From positions 20,921,584 through 20,985,583 of the forward strand of contig JASEVX010000001.1 in the NCBI GenBank assembly GCA_031761405.1: DNA of 64,000 nt, read 5' to 3'. Below, piece by piece: positions 1 to 9,874 of the stretch. The first letter of the stretch is position 1. Every line of letters starts with the position of its first letter. The notes under the pieces are model-generated. The model had not been told where the DNA came from, did no database searches, and saw only the letters and a program-made list of their open reading frames with translations. The position numbers and the translations under genes were made by a program. This DNA comes from Serripes groenlandicus (taxonomy: Eukaryota > Mollusca > Bivalvia > Cardiida > Cardiidae).

Positions 1-466
1 ACTATATTCCAAATATTAAAGCCCTAGCACAAATTCTTATTGAGAAAAATTAAAAATTAAATGAAAATACCAACTTGCCCTGAAACTTTAACCACCCAAA
101 ATCATTTCTTTTACCCCAAAAAGAAGGTCTCACTCAGAATCTTCAGCATACGATATGAAGAAAGGTATTAGATGTAATTATATTCCAAATATGAAAGCCC
201 TAGCACAAGTACTTATTGAGAAAAAAAAAAAAAAAATCCAACTTGCCCTAAAACTTTAACCACCGAAAATCATGTTTTTTTCCCCAAAAGGAAGGTCACA
301 CTCAGCATCTTTAGCATTCAATGTGAAGAAAGATAAAAGATGTAACTATAAGCCCTAGCACAATTACTTATGAATGAAAATGCCAACTTGCCCTAAATCT
401 TAAACCGGACGCCGACGCCGGTTCGAGTAGTAAAGCTCTTATATTCTTCGAATAGTCGAGCTAATG
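1..466 (+). repeat. Tandem-core interspersed repeat (family A), left end cut by window
   Basis: About two and a half units of roughly 145-167 bp are visible. Each carries 'caacttgccct', a 'ttaaccaccnaaaatcat' stretch, a 'ccccaaaa..aaggtc' block, 'tcactcag' and 'aagccctagcac'. The block ends in GACGCCGACGCCGG and then CTTCGAATAGTCGAGCTAA, the same terminus seen at 5808. Related units occur at 11440-11620, 13960-14290 and, reversed, at 42736-43290. No coding potential was seen. Confidence 0.7.
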
Positions 467-1330
467 ACATATGATTAATTATTGAAAATGTTTTCCTGCA
501 GCGATACACCATTTTCATAAAACCTAGGAGGTAAATGCAAAAGCCAAAATGATCTCAACACGCACTGTGAACTTGAACATGCTATGGGGATAATTTGTTG
601 TCCGTTTCTTTGTTGTGGTTTTTAAACTACAGACATATCAGAATAGGAATAATAAATTAATAAAAGTGATCTATCGTAATTTAGACAACAGTTAGGAGTT
701 GAAATGTTGGTAAATAGATCACTTTTCTTAATGGCCTCATGATCTGATTTACTTGACAATTCATAATAGATTACTCATATGAATTTATTATTTCTTAAAC
801 ATGTATAAATATCTGTATGTCAGGCTGACCGATAGATGAAACAACATACCAAGAATGATTCCAACTGTCTTATAATCTGCAGCCAACAAATCTCGTAAAC
901 CATTATCAAAGTATTTCTCTTTCAATTCAAGCTGGATCAATCGAAAGAATTCTTTTCGTGGTCCACCAAAATCACATGCTTGGTGAAAGAAAAAATCCCA
1001 ATACTTTTTTATTAACCCTTATTCTGCCAAATTCTCAAAAGGGGATATTCTGTTCTCTCTATTTAAAGGTTTTCAATTTCATAACCGGAGGCATTTTAAT
1101 ACAACATGTTCCAGAGATAATTTCTTTATTCCAGTATCAGAGCGGCAAGCAATGATAATTCAGGCGAGATGGCTTGTCTGCTTTTTCATTGTTTGCAAAA
1201 ACAATAACAGTCGTGTATGGTGGAATAAGAGTTATCAAATTGAACTTTTGTAATAAGAATTGAGATTCAAGTGAAGAAGCTTTGATTTTTTTTAAATGTA
1301 TAATGTTTGCCAAAAGATGTGTTGCCCAAC
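467..1330. other. AT-rich stretch, no gene recognised
   Basis: This is AT-rich sequence with stops in all frames. A 65-codon open stretch at 958-1155 has no recognisable motif, no splice context and no homology that I can name. I see no RNA gene, repeat array or regulatory site that I can support here. Confidence 0.5.
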
Positions 1331-1344
1331 ATCACTGGAGCATG

Positions 1345-1862
1345 ACCTCAAAATGGCTGGTTTTCGAAAGGAACCAAGGCGAAGCTCTCATCAATATTTA
1401 ACTACTATCCAAGTTTGGTGAAGGGCAGATAAGAAACGGAAGGTCTATTGTGTTCACAAGCTGTATTATAGAAATTTTGACAATTTCAAGGGCCATAATC
1501 CAGTCATGAAAGGGCAAATCTGGCTGGTTTTCGAAAAAAACAAGCTCTCATCAATATTTAACTACTATCTAAGTTTGGTGAAGATCAGATAGTAAATGGA
1601 GCCTCTATTGTGTTCACAAGCTCTATTATAGCAATTTTGACAATTTCAAGGGCCATAATCAAGTCTTCTATGGGCGGATAAGGCTGGTTTTCGAAAGGAA
1701 CCGAGCTCTCATCAATATTTAACTACTATCTAAGTTTGGTTGAGATACAATCAAAACTTAAGACTTTATCGCGTTCACAAGCAATTGTTTACGGACGCAC
1801 GCATGATGGACACAATGCCATGGCATAAGCTCTTCTGGCCTTTGGCCAGTATAGCTAAAAAC
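1345..1862 (+). repeat. Tandem-core interspersed repeat, about 160-bp units
   Basis: Three units begin with 'ctggttttcgaaa' near 1355, 1513 and 1682. They share 'tcatcaatatttaactacta', 'gtgttcacaagct' and 'caatttcaagggccata'. The block ends 'tggcctttggccagtatagctaaaaa', close to the end of the element at 13390-13958, which carries the same core. It therefore belongs to the class of elements ending in AGCTAAAA. Confidence 0.7.
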
Positions 1863-1964
1863 ATCAAAGGAACAAATCAAGGCGAGTATAGATAAAAACA
1901 TCAAAGGAACAAATCAGATTAAACTATATTAAAATCCGGTCAGTGGTTTCAGAGGAGAAGACTT

Positions 1965-2067
1965 CGGAGTGTGATATCGAAATAAATAGTCATTGATAAG
2001 AAAATATATATGGAATTTTCTCACTTATTATGATGATGTCTTTCAATATCACACTCCAGCAATCAAA
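1965..2067. mobile_element. Short inverted-repeat element (MITE-like), internally reduced
   Basis: 'ggagtgtgatatcg' at 1966-1979 is mirrored by 'atcacactccagcaatcaaa' at 2048-2067. The outer sequence matches the better preserved element at 2283-2430, so this is probably an internally shortened relative. No coding sequence. Confidence 0.45.
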
Positions 2068-2282
2068 TTTTCTTTTTGAACATTTAAACTATTTGGTAGT
2101 TCTGGCACAGTGAGTGATGTTGGGAGTATCTCACAGATGACAACACGTCATAACAATGAGTGATATCAGGAAATATCTCACTGATAATTTTCAGTATTTT
2201 ACAGATTAGCATAAAATAAATTGGGTTTGCTTTTGCACTAAAATATTAACTATTTACAATGACTGCATTTAAATAGAGGGTA

Positions 2283-2430
2283 TTTGATTGTTGAAGTGTG
2301 ATTACGGATATCAAAATATATCACATCGATAAGTGAGATAATCACTAACATGAAGTGCGAGTCAAAATATTGAATTTTCTCAGTGATGTTTGATGACGAT
2401 ATATTTTGAAATCACACTCCAACAATCAAA
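2283..2430. mobile_element. MITE-like element with 20-bp terminal inverted repeats
   Basis: The left end TTTGATTGTTGAAGTGTGAT (2283-2302) pairs with ATCACACTCCAACAATCAAA (2411-2430) with one mismatch, giving a 148-bp inverted-repeat element. The interior is AT-rich with no ORF. A target-site duplication is not obvious. A related, shorter element lies just upstream at 1965-2067. Confidence 0.55.
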
Positions 2431-2586
2431 TCTTAATTTATACTAATTGTTAGATGACAACGGGAAATATCTCACCGACAATTTTCAGTATTTCACCGAT
2501 TTGTAGAAAAAAGCAATATTCACTAAATGTTTAAGCTTTCTTAATGTGTGACTAAAAACTACTAAAGTTTAGGCAATATTTAATAC

Positions 2587-3711
2587 CTCGTTATAAAACT
2601 GAACTTCAAGTGTCTTCCTGAGTTCTTCTGTGGATAGGACACCGATCTCCTCCATGCCCGTTACTAAGAGATTATCCCTGTCCACGCTTATGAAAGTTGT
2701 TTCACCCTCAATTGAAGAAGCCGCATCTTCCACCTCCAACGGCCTTCCTACAACAATCTCTTGTTGTATTTTCCTGAGTATTTCCACTGGATTGCTTATG
2801 TTGTTGTTTTTACAAAAGATAATACAAGCATTTACTGTATCATTTAATTGATCATGGACTTCTCCAAAGACACGTGTTTCGTTTGAGTTCAGAGCTTCAT
2901 GGGAAAGCCCACTGCTATCCTGCATATGTGTGCCATGCAAGTTGATTTCATGATTTTCAACATGCAAATCCTGGTTCTGAACATCAAGAGAATTTTGAAA
3001 GGAGGCTTCATGAGAGTTCTGGGTTTCAACAAAAGTTTCAGAATAGTCAGTCAAAACATAGTTGAAATACTGGTTTTGGCCTTCATCTTCATCTTCATAA
3101 TCTACTGGTATTTGTTGATCATTAACCACAGTGACATAGGAGCTAATATCTGGCAGTTCCAATGGTTGACTGCAATGTCTCACATGATCTCTTAATTCTT
3201 GAATAGCAAACGCAACGTGACATTTCTCGCATGCAATCTGCACACTTGGCTCTTTTATAGCCGCAACTATAGGTTCAACAGATAACGAATGTTGAATCGG
3301 TCTAACATATATTCTGGCCTGAGGTCCAACATTGATTTTCAAATCATTTGAAGTCCATGGGGGAGGAATTGCAACAAGATTTCGCCCATTTTGCATTGTC
3401 CTTAATAGTTCAAAGCCCCCACTTTGTTTTAATTTTGGAAACACTTCGTCACTTTTTAACAAGTCTATTACCTCTTCTTCATTAAAAGTGCTCAACACTT
3501 TAACTTTCTTCAGGCCAAGTCCTGTTTTATGGAGAACTTCTTTTTCTGCACAAGATGGTGTCCTTTGTTGCTCAATAGAACTTATACAAAAAAACTGTGC
3601 TGTCCAGCTACCAGCCTTATGTTTCTTTCCGACCCTTTGGTTTGCCTTTTGTCTACACAAATTTCGAAATCCAGGAAACATTCTTGAACTAGGGTTGTTG
3701 GTGTTGGAAAT
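2587..3711 (-). CDS. Exon 2 of a SAM/UBZ-type protein of the mollusc HECT E3-ligase-like family
   Basis: This is a single open exon of 375 codons on the minus strand. It is bounded by a pyrimidine-rich acceptor ending in TTCTAG (AG at 3713-3712) and a donor GAG|GTATTA (GT at 2586-2585). Reading starts in phase 0 after an in-frame upstream stop, so this is an internal exon. Counting from its first Met (3681), a lysine/arginine-rich start MFPGFRN is followed by a region resembling the N-terminus of HECT-containing 'G2/M phase-specific E3 ligase-like' proteins. A C-x2-C-x11-H-x3-C zinc finger of UBZ type sits at residues 151-170, followed by an acidic, Asn/Gln-rich linker to about 280. The motif EGETTFISVDRDNLL and the ending TLEVQFYNE follow, which in that family immediately precede the HECT fold. 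The HECT exons themselves are not visible and would lie below position 1. The family call is from motif memory. Ubiquitin ligase activity is inferred, not shown. Confidence 0.75.
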
Positions 3712-4089
3712 CTAGAATTGATATGAAAAAATAATTAGTTTAAACTGACTTGTTCAGTGAGAAAAGTTTCTATCAACATACATTGAAATATAACTATATA
3801 AACCATTAGAGCTGCATTAATCCGATCCAATCAATCTTAATTCGATTGTGACACCAGACACAGTCCATAAAATTCACAATGCATATCCCTCAATTTTCAA
3901 TGCAATACGTTCAATATATTTAGCACCAAACTGTACAGCCAATGGATTTTAAAGCTTAGGAAAATCTGCTGCTTTCCAAGCTATGAGTTCTTTGCTATAT
4001 GATTTATATTCTCTTAAAATTGTGTCGTTTCATTTATTTATGATTGAATTTCCATTATTATGATTATATGCCTTAATGACGATCTTTGT
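3712..4089. other. Intronic AT-rich sequence
   Basis: This lies inside the proposed intron between the SAM exon and the large exon. It holds the pyrimidine-rich tract and acceptor at its lower edge, just above 3711. Otherwise nothing is recognisable. Confidence 0.5.
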
Positions 4090-5808
4090 AACAAGAGCTG
4101 TCGGAGAACAGCGAGCTCGACTATCCACTGCTTATTTAAGTTACTGAGATAATGGACTCTAATGTAGTTACATGCAAAACATTAAGCACAATTTCTTAAA
4201 GGGTGATAATTTGCATTATATGCAGGATAGAGTTATTTAACTTAATTATTTTAATAGGAGTGATAGTTAGGAAGGGATGTATAACATTCAATGGAATGCA
4301 TTAAGTAGTTAATAAGATATGGACTCTTAATGTATTTGCACGCAAACCTTTAACCATAATTTCTAAGTAAAAAAACGGCAACAATTTGCATCATCTGCAG
4401 GATAGAGTTATCTTAATTGGTTGTGTTTATAGTTGTGAAATTGGGAAAGGTTGTATAAAGTTTCAATACAATGCTTGTTGATGAGATTACACTCTAAATG
4501 TAGTTGCAAAACTTAATCCAGAATTTTTAAGTCCAAAAAGGGCAATAACTTGCATAAAATGCTGGATAGAGTTATCGTATAAAGTTCCAATGCAATGCAG
4601 GAAGTAGTTACTAAGATATGTTCTCTTAACCCTTTCCCTTATATAGACGCTTTCTGACGCCTCTGCAGCAGACGGCCTTTTGAAAACATAGTGACAAAAG
4701 AAGAAATTGCACAAAACATGCAATTTCTCCTTTTACCACAATGTTTTCCACTTTTGGTCATAGGTTATCCATTCAATTATGGAGATTTTCTATTTTTTGA
4801 CAAAATACGTTCAAAGTTGTCTGCTGTAAAATTGCCATATGAGGAAAAGGGTTAATGTAGTTGTATGCAAAACTTTAACCAGAATTTATAAGTCCAAAAA
4901 GGGCCATAACTTGAATAAAATGCAGGATAGAGTTATTTAACTTGAAAATCAACATAGGTGTGATAGTTGGAAAGGGTTGCATAAAGTTTCAATGCAATGC
5001 ATGAAGTAAATACTAGGATATCGACTTTTAATGTAGTTGCATGCAAAGCTTTAACCAAATTTCTAGTTAAAATAGGGCCATAAACTGCAAAATATACTGA
5101 ATAGAGTTATCATACTTGATTGTTAACATAGGTGTGATGGTTAGGATTTTATAAAGTTTCAATGCAATGCATCTAGTAAATACTGAGATATGGACTCTTT
5201 AATTTAGTTGCACGCAAAACTTTAACCAGAATTTCTAAGTAAAAAAAAAGGGCCATAATTTGCATAAAATGCAGGATAGAGTTATCTAACTTGATGATCT
5301 ACACAGGTGTGATAGTTGGGTAGGGTTGTAGAAAGTTTCAATGCAATGCATCAGGTAAATACAGAGATATGAACTCTTAATTTAGTTGCACACAAAACTT
5401 TAACCAGAATTTCTAAGTAAAAAAAGGGCCATAACTTGCATAAAATACAGGATAGAGTTATCTAACTTGATAATCTACATAGGTGTGATGCTTGGGTAGG
5501 GTTGTATAAAGTTTCAATGCAATGCATCAAGTAAATACTGAGATATGGACTCTTAATTTAGTTGCACACAAAACTTTAACCAGAATTTCTAAGTAAAAAA
5601 GGGCCATAACTTGCATAAAATGCAGGATACAGTTATCTAACTTGATAATCTACATATGTGTGATAGTTTAGTAGGGTTGTAGAAAGTTTCAATGCAATAC
5701 ATGTAGTATTTAAGTACTTGCATGCAAAACCTTAACCAAAGTGTGACGTGGACGCCGACGCCAGGGTGAGTAGTATAGCTCTCATATTCTTCGAATAGTC
5801 GAGCTAAA
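4090..5808 (+). mobile_element. Non-autonomous tandem-core element (AACAAGAG...AGCTAAAA type)
   Basis: The element begins AACAAGAGCTGTCGGAGAAC and then GCTCGACTAT, and ends with GACGCCGACGCC and ATAGTCGAGCTAAAA, so the subterminal GCTCGACTAT and ATAGTCGAGC are inverted repeats. The interior is about eight units of roughly 175 bp ('aactttaaccagaatttcta', 'gggccataacttgcata', 'gtttcaatgcaatgca'). A TTAA-flanked MITE interrupts it at 4626-4855. The layout resembles bivalve pearl or Helentron-associated (HINE) elements. That assignment is inference. It sits in the intron of the SAM/UBZ gene. Confidence 0.7.
4626..4855. mobile_element. TTAA-flanked MITE (piggyBac-type signature), nested
   Basis: TTAA at 4626-4629 is followed by CCCTTTCCCTTATATA. 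The far end CATATGAGGAAAAGGG is followed by TTAA at 4852-4855. TTAA target duplication with CCC ends is the piggyBac signature. The interior has a self-complementary 'gaaattgcacaaaacatgcaatttc' hairpin and no ORF. It is inserted in the tandem-core element 4090-5808. Relatives lie at 17727, 18075, 21847, 37948 and 54135. Confidence 0.75.
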
Positions 5809-6720
5809 AATGTAATTTTGTTCTCGGATGAATGCTGGAAAACCGCTATTGCTCCATATCAATACCACATTTGCCTGCATCAAATATAGAAGGCGTTTGA
5901 AAACACTGTGTAGGAAGATTTAAGGCTGCTCGTAATGAGCAATCTTTACTCTTCCTGCATTGTTTTCCACTTTTTCAGTAATGTAATCATAATTCACCCA
6001 TTATTGATAAGTGTTGAATTAATGCTTTAAATTTTGAGTCCAATAAAATTCTTATGGAGGAAAGATTTAATTGAATGTCATTAAGTAATATAGCTCATAC
6101 CTGTAATTATGAGAATTCCTAACTCATTATTATTATAATCCATAATCACCCTTAATTAAGTTAATAGTCCCCATCGAGCCATTACACAACTTGGTTTTAA
6201 AAATGGCTCTTTGAGAACTTGAAAGAGAGGACAGTGTGCAATGACGACACAAATATGTTGATTGGCATACATGCCATAAAGGGACATGTCATGTCAGCCA
6301 CTTGCAGAGTATTTGTGTGGAGTACAGTTGGTTAAAATCCCAGGAAGCATGGTAGTAGGGTAACTGACTGCTGTATATAACTGAAACTTTGTTGAAACAG
6401 CATTAAACCCCATTCAAACAAAAACCCTTTGCTCCATAGTACAGCATTTTCCCGCACCCAATACAGAAGGCTTCAAAAACAGTAGGGAGAGTTCAGATTG
6501 CTTGTCACAAGCAATATTAACTCTTCCTGCATTGTTTTTCACTCTGTTGAAGTAAATGTAAACATAATTCACCCATTACTGATAAGAAGTGAATTAACCC
6601 TATGCTCCATAATACCACATTTTCACGAACCCGATACAGAAGGCCTTTAAAAACAGTGTAGGAAGAATTCAAAATGCTCGTAGTGACTACACTGTTTTCA
6701 CTCTGTCAGTACATGTTTTA
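5809..6720. repeat. Diverged repeat units and SINE core in intron
   Basis: Three loosely similar units, near 5850, 6430 and 6605, share 'tgctccat', 'ccacattttc', 'agaaggc', 'aacagtgtaggaag' and 'cactcttcctgcattgtttt'-like stretches. The order and the AT-rich inverted segments suggest decayed MITEs. A degraded SINE body (6305-6425) lies among them: 'gtgtggagtac', 'ggtaactgactgc', 'gatataactga'-like sequence and 'cattaaaccccattcaaa'. Confidence 0.5.
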
Positions 6721-6723
6721 AAT

Positions 6724-7065
6724 TTTATAGCTCAGGGGGTAAAGCAAATCGCCCTGTAAGCGGGCGGTCCCTCGTCCCGGACTGGCTGCATATTTTTCAA
6801 TGTCTGGTTACATTTGGCACCCAACAGGGGGCCATGACTAGACTGTAGGTGCTTTGGGATCGTACCACAAATGATCTATAGGTGTATCAGATTAGAAATT
6901 CAAGGATGAATACTGTTGTTCTGGGGGTGTATGTAACTATGTGTAGTTGGTAACCTACTCCAGATGAATATGTGCAAGCGGCCTGGTTAGCTCTGTCGGT
7001 ACAGCAATAGCCCGGAAAGCGAGAGACTTATGTTTTCAATTTGGATGAGTTAAAGAAAATGGTTA
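6724..7065 (+). mobile_element. tRNA-derived SINE-like sequences (two tRNA-like heads)
   Basis: 'tagctcagggggtaaagc' (near 6727) fits an A box, with a 5-bp stem cgccc/gggcg following and a degraded B box. A second tRNA-like head starts near 6976 ('ggcctggttagctctgtcgg', then 'agcccggaaagcgagagact'). Neither folds as a full functional tRNA, because the base before the would-be anticodon is wrong and the T arm is decayed. I read both as tRNA-derived repeats in the intron of the SAM/UBZ gene. Confidence 0.5.
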
Positions 7066-7420
7066 ATCACTTACTGTAATCGACAGACTGTCAGTTTAAT
7101 ATATATAGGTATAATTCCGTTTTATTATGGTTCAGTTATATTGGTCTCTGTAAATTTGAAATACGTGAGTAGTCCAGATTTATTACACAACACAGCTGAC
7201 TCGCGTTAAATATACATGTTACACATTTATCGAGGGGTTGTCTAAGTACAGTGTGTGTATAGGGATTTTCTCAAAGTTTTCGGGCATAAGTTGGAAATTC
7301 CGGACGTTCAACATTGTCCAGTCTTTAATTTCTGGACGTTTCTTTGAACTTTTTGGGAAATATGGTAGCCGTCCGTACCTGTTATGGTTCAAAAGAAGTG
7401 GTCAAGGTTAAAGTTTTTTT

Positions 7421-7446
7421 CGACAGACAGACAGACAGACAGACAG
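7421..7446. repeat. (GACA)n microsatellite
   Basis: About six GACA repeats. It lies in the first intron of the SAM/UBZ gene, 60 bp beyond the proposed splice donor. Confidence 0.9.
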
Positions 7447-7505
7447 GCCAAAAACTAAATGCCCACCGAATCAGTGATTCCGGGGGCATAAAAATATCTA
7501 CGAAC

Positions 7506-7706
7506 CTCTAGTTTCGCGCTTTCTCGTAGGCGTATCCGTTCTCCAATTGTACTTATTCCCAAACGGGTCAAATCCTCATCAGTCATCGAGCAAATGATGT
7601 TTGGTTCAATCTTTTCCTTCAGAAAAGTGTCTGTAAGTGCCGGCAATCCGGCACGCGAAAGAATTGCGGAAATTTGCCCGCTACATATTGTGTCGCTTTC
7701 CGCCAT
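7506..7706 (-). CDS. Exon 1 with SAM domain, 5' end of the SAM/UBZ HECT-family-like gene
   Basis: ATG at 7706 in good context (CAAAATGG) opens 67 codons. The sequence MAESD is followed by a sterile alpha motif at about residues 11-65: 'ILSRAGLPALTDTFLKEKIE', then 'MTDEDLTRLGISTIGERIRL', with the leucine and DL-x-x-LGI pattern of SAM helices 3-5. The likely donor is CTAGAG|GTTCGT (GT at 7505-7504), in phase 0, which matches the phase-0 acceptor of the large exon at 3711. Joining them gives about 442 residues of SAM, basic region, UBZ-like finger and acidic linker, as expected for the N-terminal half of the HECT-like family. The donor is weaker than consensus (+3 is T). SAM domains mediate protein-protein or self association. 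The partner is unknown. Confidence 0.75.
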
Positions 7707-7774
7707 TTTGAATTGTGGTTTCGCGCCAATAAAAGTTCGTCAACAACATAACGTCGTGTGAACATAATACCATA

Positions 7775-8365
7775 CTTGTTTAACAAGATGGTACAGTCAG
7801 AGAACAACATGATCGTTTGACATAATAACACGTCATATTGACAAGATAGCATGGCACTTTGACAAAATAACATGACCGTTTGACATAATAACATGTCAGA
7901 TTGACAAGATAGCATGACACTTTGACATGATAACATGTGCGCTTGACATAATAACATGTTCTATTGACAAGATAACATGTGCGCTTGACATAATAACATG
8001 TTCTTTTGACAAGATAGCATGACAATTTGACAAAATAACATGAGCGTTTGACATAACAACATGTTCTATTGACATGATAGCATGACACTTTGACATAATA
8101 ACATTAATGGTTGACATAATAACGTGTCCTATTGACAAGATAGCATGACGTTTTGACATAATAACACGTCATATTGACAAGATAACATGACCCTTTGACA
8201 ACACGTCACACTGACAAGATACCATGACACGTTGACATAATAACATGATCGTTTGACATAATAACACGTCATATTGACATGATACCATGACACTTTGACA
8301 TAATAACATGATCGTTTGACATGATAACACGTCATCTTGACAAGATAACACGTCATCTTGACAAG
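7775..8365. repeat. 21-bp minisatellite, runs into the N gap
   Basis: About 28 imperfect units of 20-21 bp follow the pattern TTGACAnnATAnCAnGnnnn, with alternating variants 'acataataacatg' and 'acaagatagcatg'. The array breaks off at the assembly gap, so its true length is unknown. All apparent reading frames here are products of the repeat. It lies 70 bp upstream of the SAM exon start codon, in the likely promoter region. Confidence 0.9.
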
Positions 8366-8565
8366 NNNNNNNNNNNNNNNNNNNNNNNNNNNNNNNNNNN
8401 NNNNNNNNNNNNNNNNNNNNNNNNNNNNNNNNNNNNNNNNNNNNNNNNNNNNNNNNNNNNNNNNNNNNNNNNNNNNNNNNNNNNNNNNNNNNNNNNNNNN
8501 NNNNNNNNNNNNNNNNNNNNNNNNNNNNNNNNNNNNNNNNNNNNNNNNNNNNNNNNNNNNNNNNN
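8366..8565. other. Assembly gap, 200 N
   Basis: Exactly 200 N, a conventional placeholder for a gap of unknown size. It begins inside the 21-bp minisatellite, which probably caused the assembly break. Confidence 0.99.
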
Positions 8566-8850
8566 TCTTTTTTGGTCATCTACTGCACAAAGTGCACAGG
8601 TGAGCTCTTTGTGATCGCTCACCGTCCGTCGTTGTCTGCCGTTCACATTTTCTACAAACCGAATTCTCCTCCAAAACAACTTACATGATTTCCCACTTGA
8701 ATCAGAGATGAGCAATAAATGATCACCAGACACAATGTCCATGCTCAGATCAACACAGAGAAATTAAGCCAGCCTGTGTGGGGCTCAAACCTGCATACCT
8801 TTAATTGGCAGACTGAGCTATAGATCAGAATTCCATTGAAATAGAAATGA
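8566..8850 (-). repeat. Terminal piece of AACAAGAG-type element plus reversed tRNA-like SINE head
   Basis: 'caggtgagctctttgtgatcgctcaccgtcc' belongs to the terminal sequences of the GGTGAGCT element class. At about 8760-8830, on the minus strand, 'tatagctcagtctgcc' (A box) and 'ggtttgagcccc' (B-box-like) form a decayed tRNA-like head. No coding exon recognised. Confidence 0.5.
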
Positions 8851-8930
8851 GTTCTGTAATTTTGAGTTTATATTCTTATATGCACCGGCTTATCTACAAA
8901 ATATAATATCGACTGCATTAAAGGCATTAC

Positions 8931-9054
8931 CACAAACTCTGAATCATCATGGATGCTGCCATCGCCAGTCTTGTCTGGGAGCTGTGTGCTGTCAGACTGC
9001 ATGATCGACGCCTCAGTATCTCCTGGGATGGTCCTATCAGCTTCCTCAGGTACC
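8931..9054 (-). CDS. Internal exon, hydrophilic, function unknown
   Basis: The exon is bounded by acceptor TGTTTTAG (AG at 9056-9055) and donor TTTGTG|GTAATG (GT at 8930-8929). It has 1 + 41 x 3 bases, so it starts in phase 2 and ends in phase 0. The translation begins VPEEADRTIPGDTEAS and ends GDGSIHDDSEFV: acidic and disordered-looking. Base composition is richer in GC than the surroundings. Its phase fits the exon at 14469-14403, which ends in AG: together they read ...KLLR-VPEEADR. The next exon was not found, and could fall in the gap or outside. I do not recognise the protein. The acidic stretch before F-V-V resembles short interaction motifs, but that is weak. Confidence 0.55.
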
Positions 9055-9411
9055 CTAAAACAATACAAGATCTGTAATGTCTAGGTCAAAGAACTAATGG
9101 GCACTGGTCACACAGTGATGGATAAACCATAATTACTCTTGTCAATGGTGAGAGACAAAAGCTATCAGATCTTTAAAATGGACAGTTACAATGCTGGAAA
9201 TTCCCAGTTACATAAAGTGCATCGGATATGCCCTAACTGAGCTCCCAATTTCTCTTGTCTCTGTAAACCGAGTTCCCCATTTTGCAGATTGTGTATGGAA
9301 TATTCATACCATTTCACAAGTTAAACAATTGTTGTGAGAAGGAATGCGTCTTACTTAACAGGATTCCTGATCTTGCTAAATCATCATTCTCGTGTATGAG
9401 ATATGCTTATT
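9055..9411. other. Intronic sequence, no feature
   Basis: Unique-looking AT-rich sequence between an exon and the 57-bp array. One diverged relative of the array unit ('gagttccccattttgcagat') is present near 9270. Nothing else seen. Confidence 0.5.
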
Positions 9412-9725
9412 GTAACTAAGTTCCCCGTTTTGCTAAATTTCCAAGTACTGTGTATGATGTTACCTATTTTTGCTGAGTTCCCCATTTTGCTAAATTACCA
9501 AGTATTGTGTATGATGTTACCTATTTTAACTAAGTTCCCCATTTTGCTAAATTACCAAGTACTGTGTATGATGTTACCTATTTTAACTGAGTTCCCCATT
9601 TTGCTAAATTTCCAAGTACTGTGTATGATGTTACCTATTTTAACTGAGTTCCCCATTTTGCTAAATTACCAAGTATTGTGTATGACTGTGCCTGTTTTAA
9701 CTGAATTTCCCATTTAGCTAGATCA
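9412..9725 (+). repeat. 57-bp tandem repeat, about 5.5 copies
   Basis: Units of 57 bp contain 'ttccccattttgctaaatt', 'ccaagtactgtgtatgatgt' and 'tacctattttaact'. Because 57 is divisible by three and the unit has no stop in one frame, it produces a spurious 104-residue repetitive ORF. It sits in an intron of the unassigned minus-strand gene. Confidence 0.9.
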
Positions 9726-9874
9726 TAATTGTTGCCTATAAGATGTCCTTCACCTGAGTTTAACAGTAAAACACTGACTCACAGATAACATCCTTTAGAA
9801 AGTGCATTACAGACAGGAATAATTTGTATTTGTAATTGATTAGGTCAATCACTCAATGTAGAATCTCAACTATA
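9726..9874. other. Intronic spacer, no feature
   Basis: Short AT-rich sequence between the 57-bp array and the next mobile element. Nothing recognisable. Confidence 0.4.

Noticed and set aside
6724..6800. tRNA gene with A box TAGCTCAGGGGG
   Set aside because: The loop position before the anticodon is not T and the T arm is degraded; a related decayed head follows 250 bp later. Best read as a repeat.
7619..8742. ORFs with CYHVKRSCY-type repeats and ORFs spanning the N gap
   Set aside because: Products of the 21-bp minisatellite, or of reading N as open codons.
9403..9717. 104-codon plus ORF with repeated PILLNYQVLCMM
   Set aside because: The 57-bp tandem repeat is a multiple of three and happens to lack stops in this frame.
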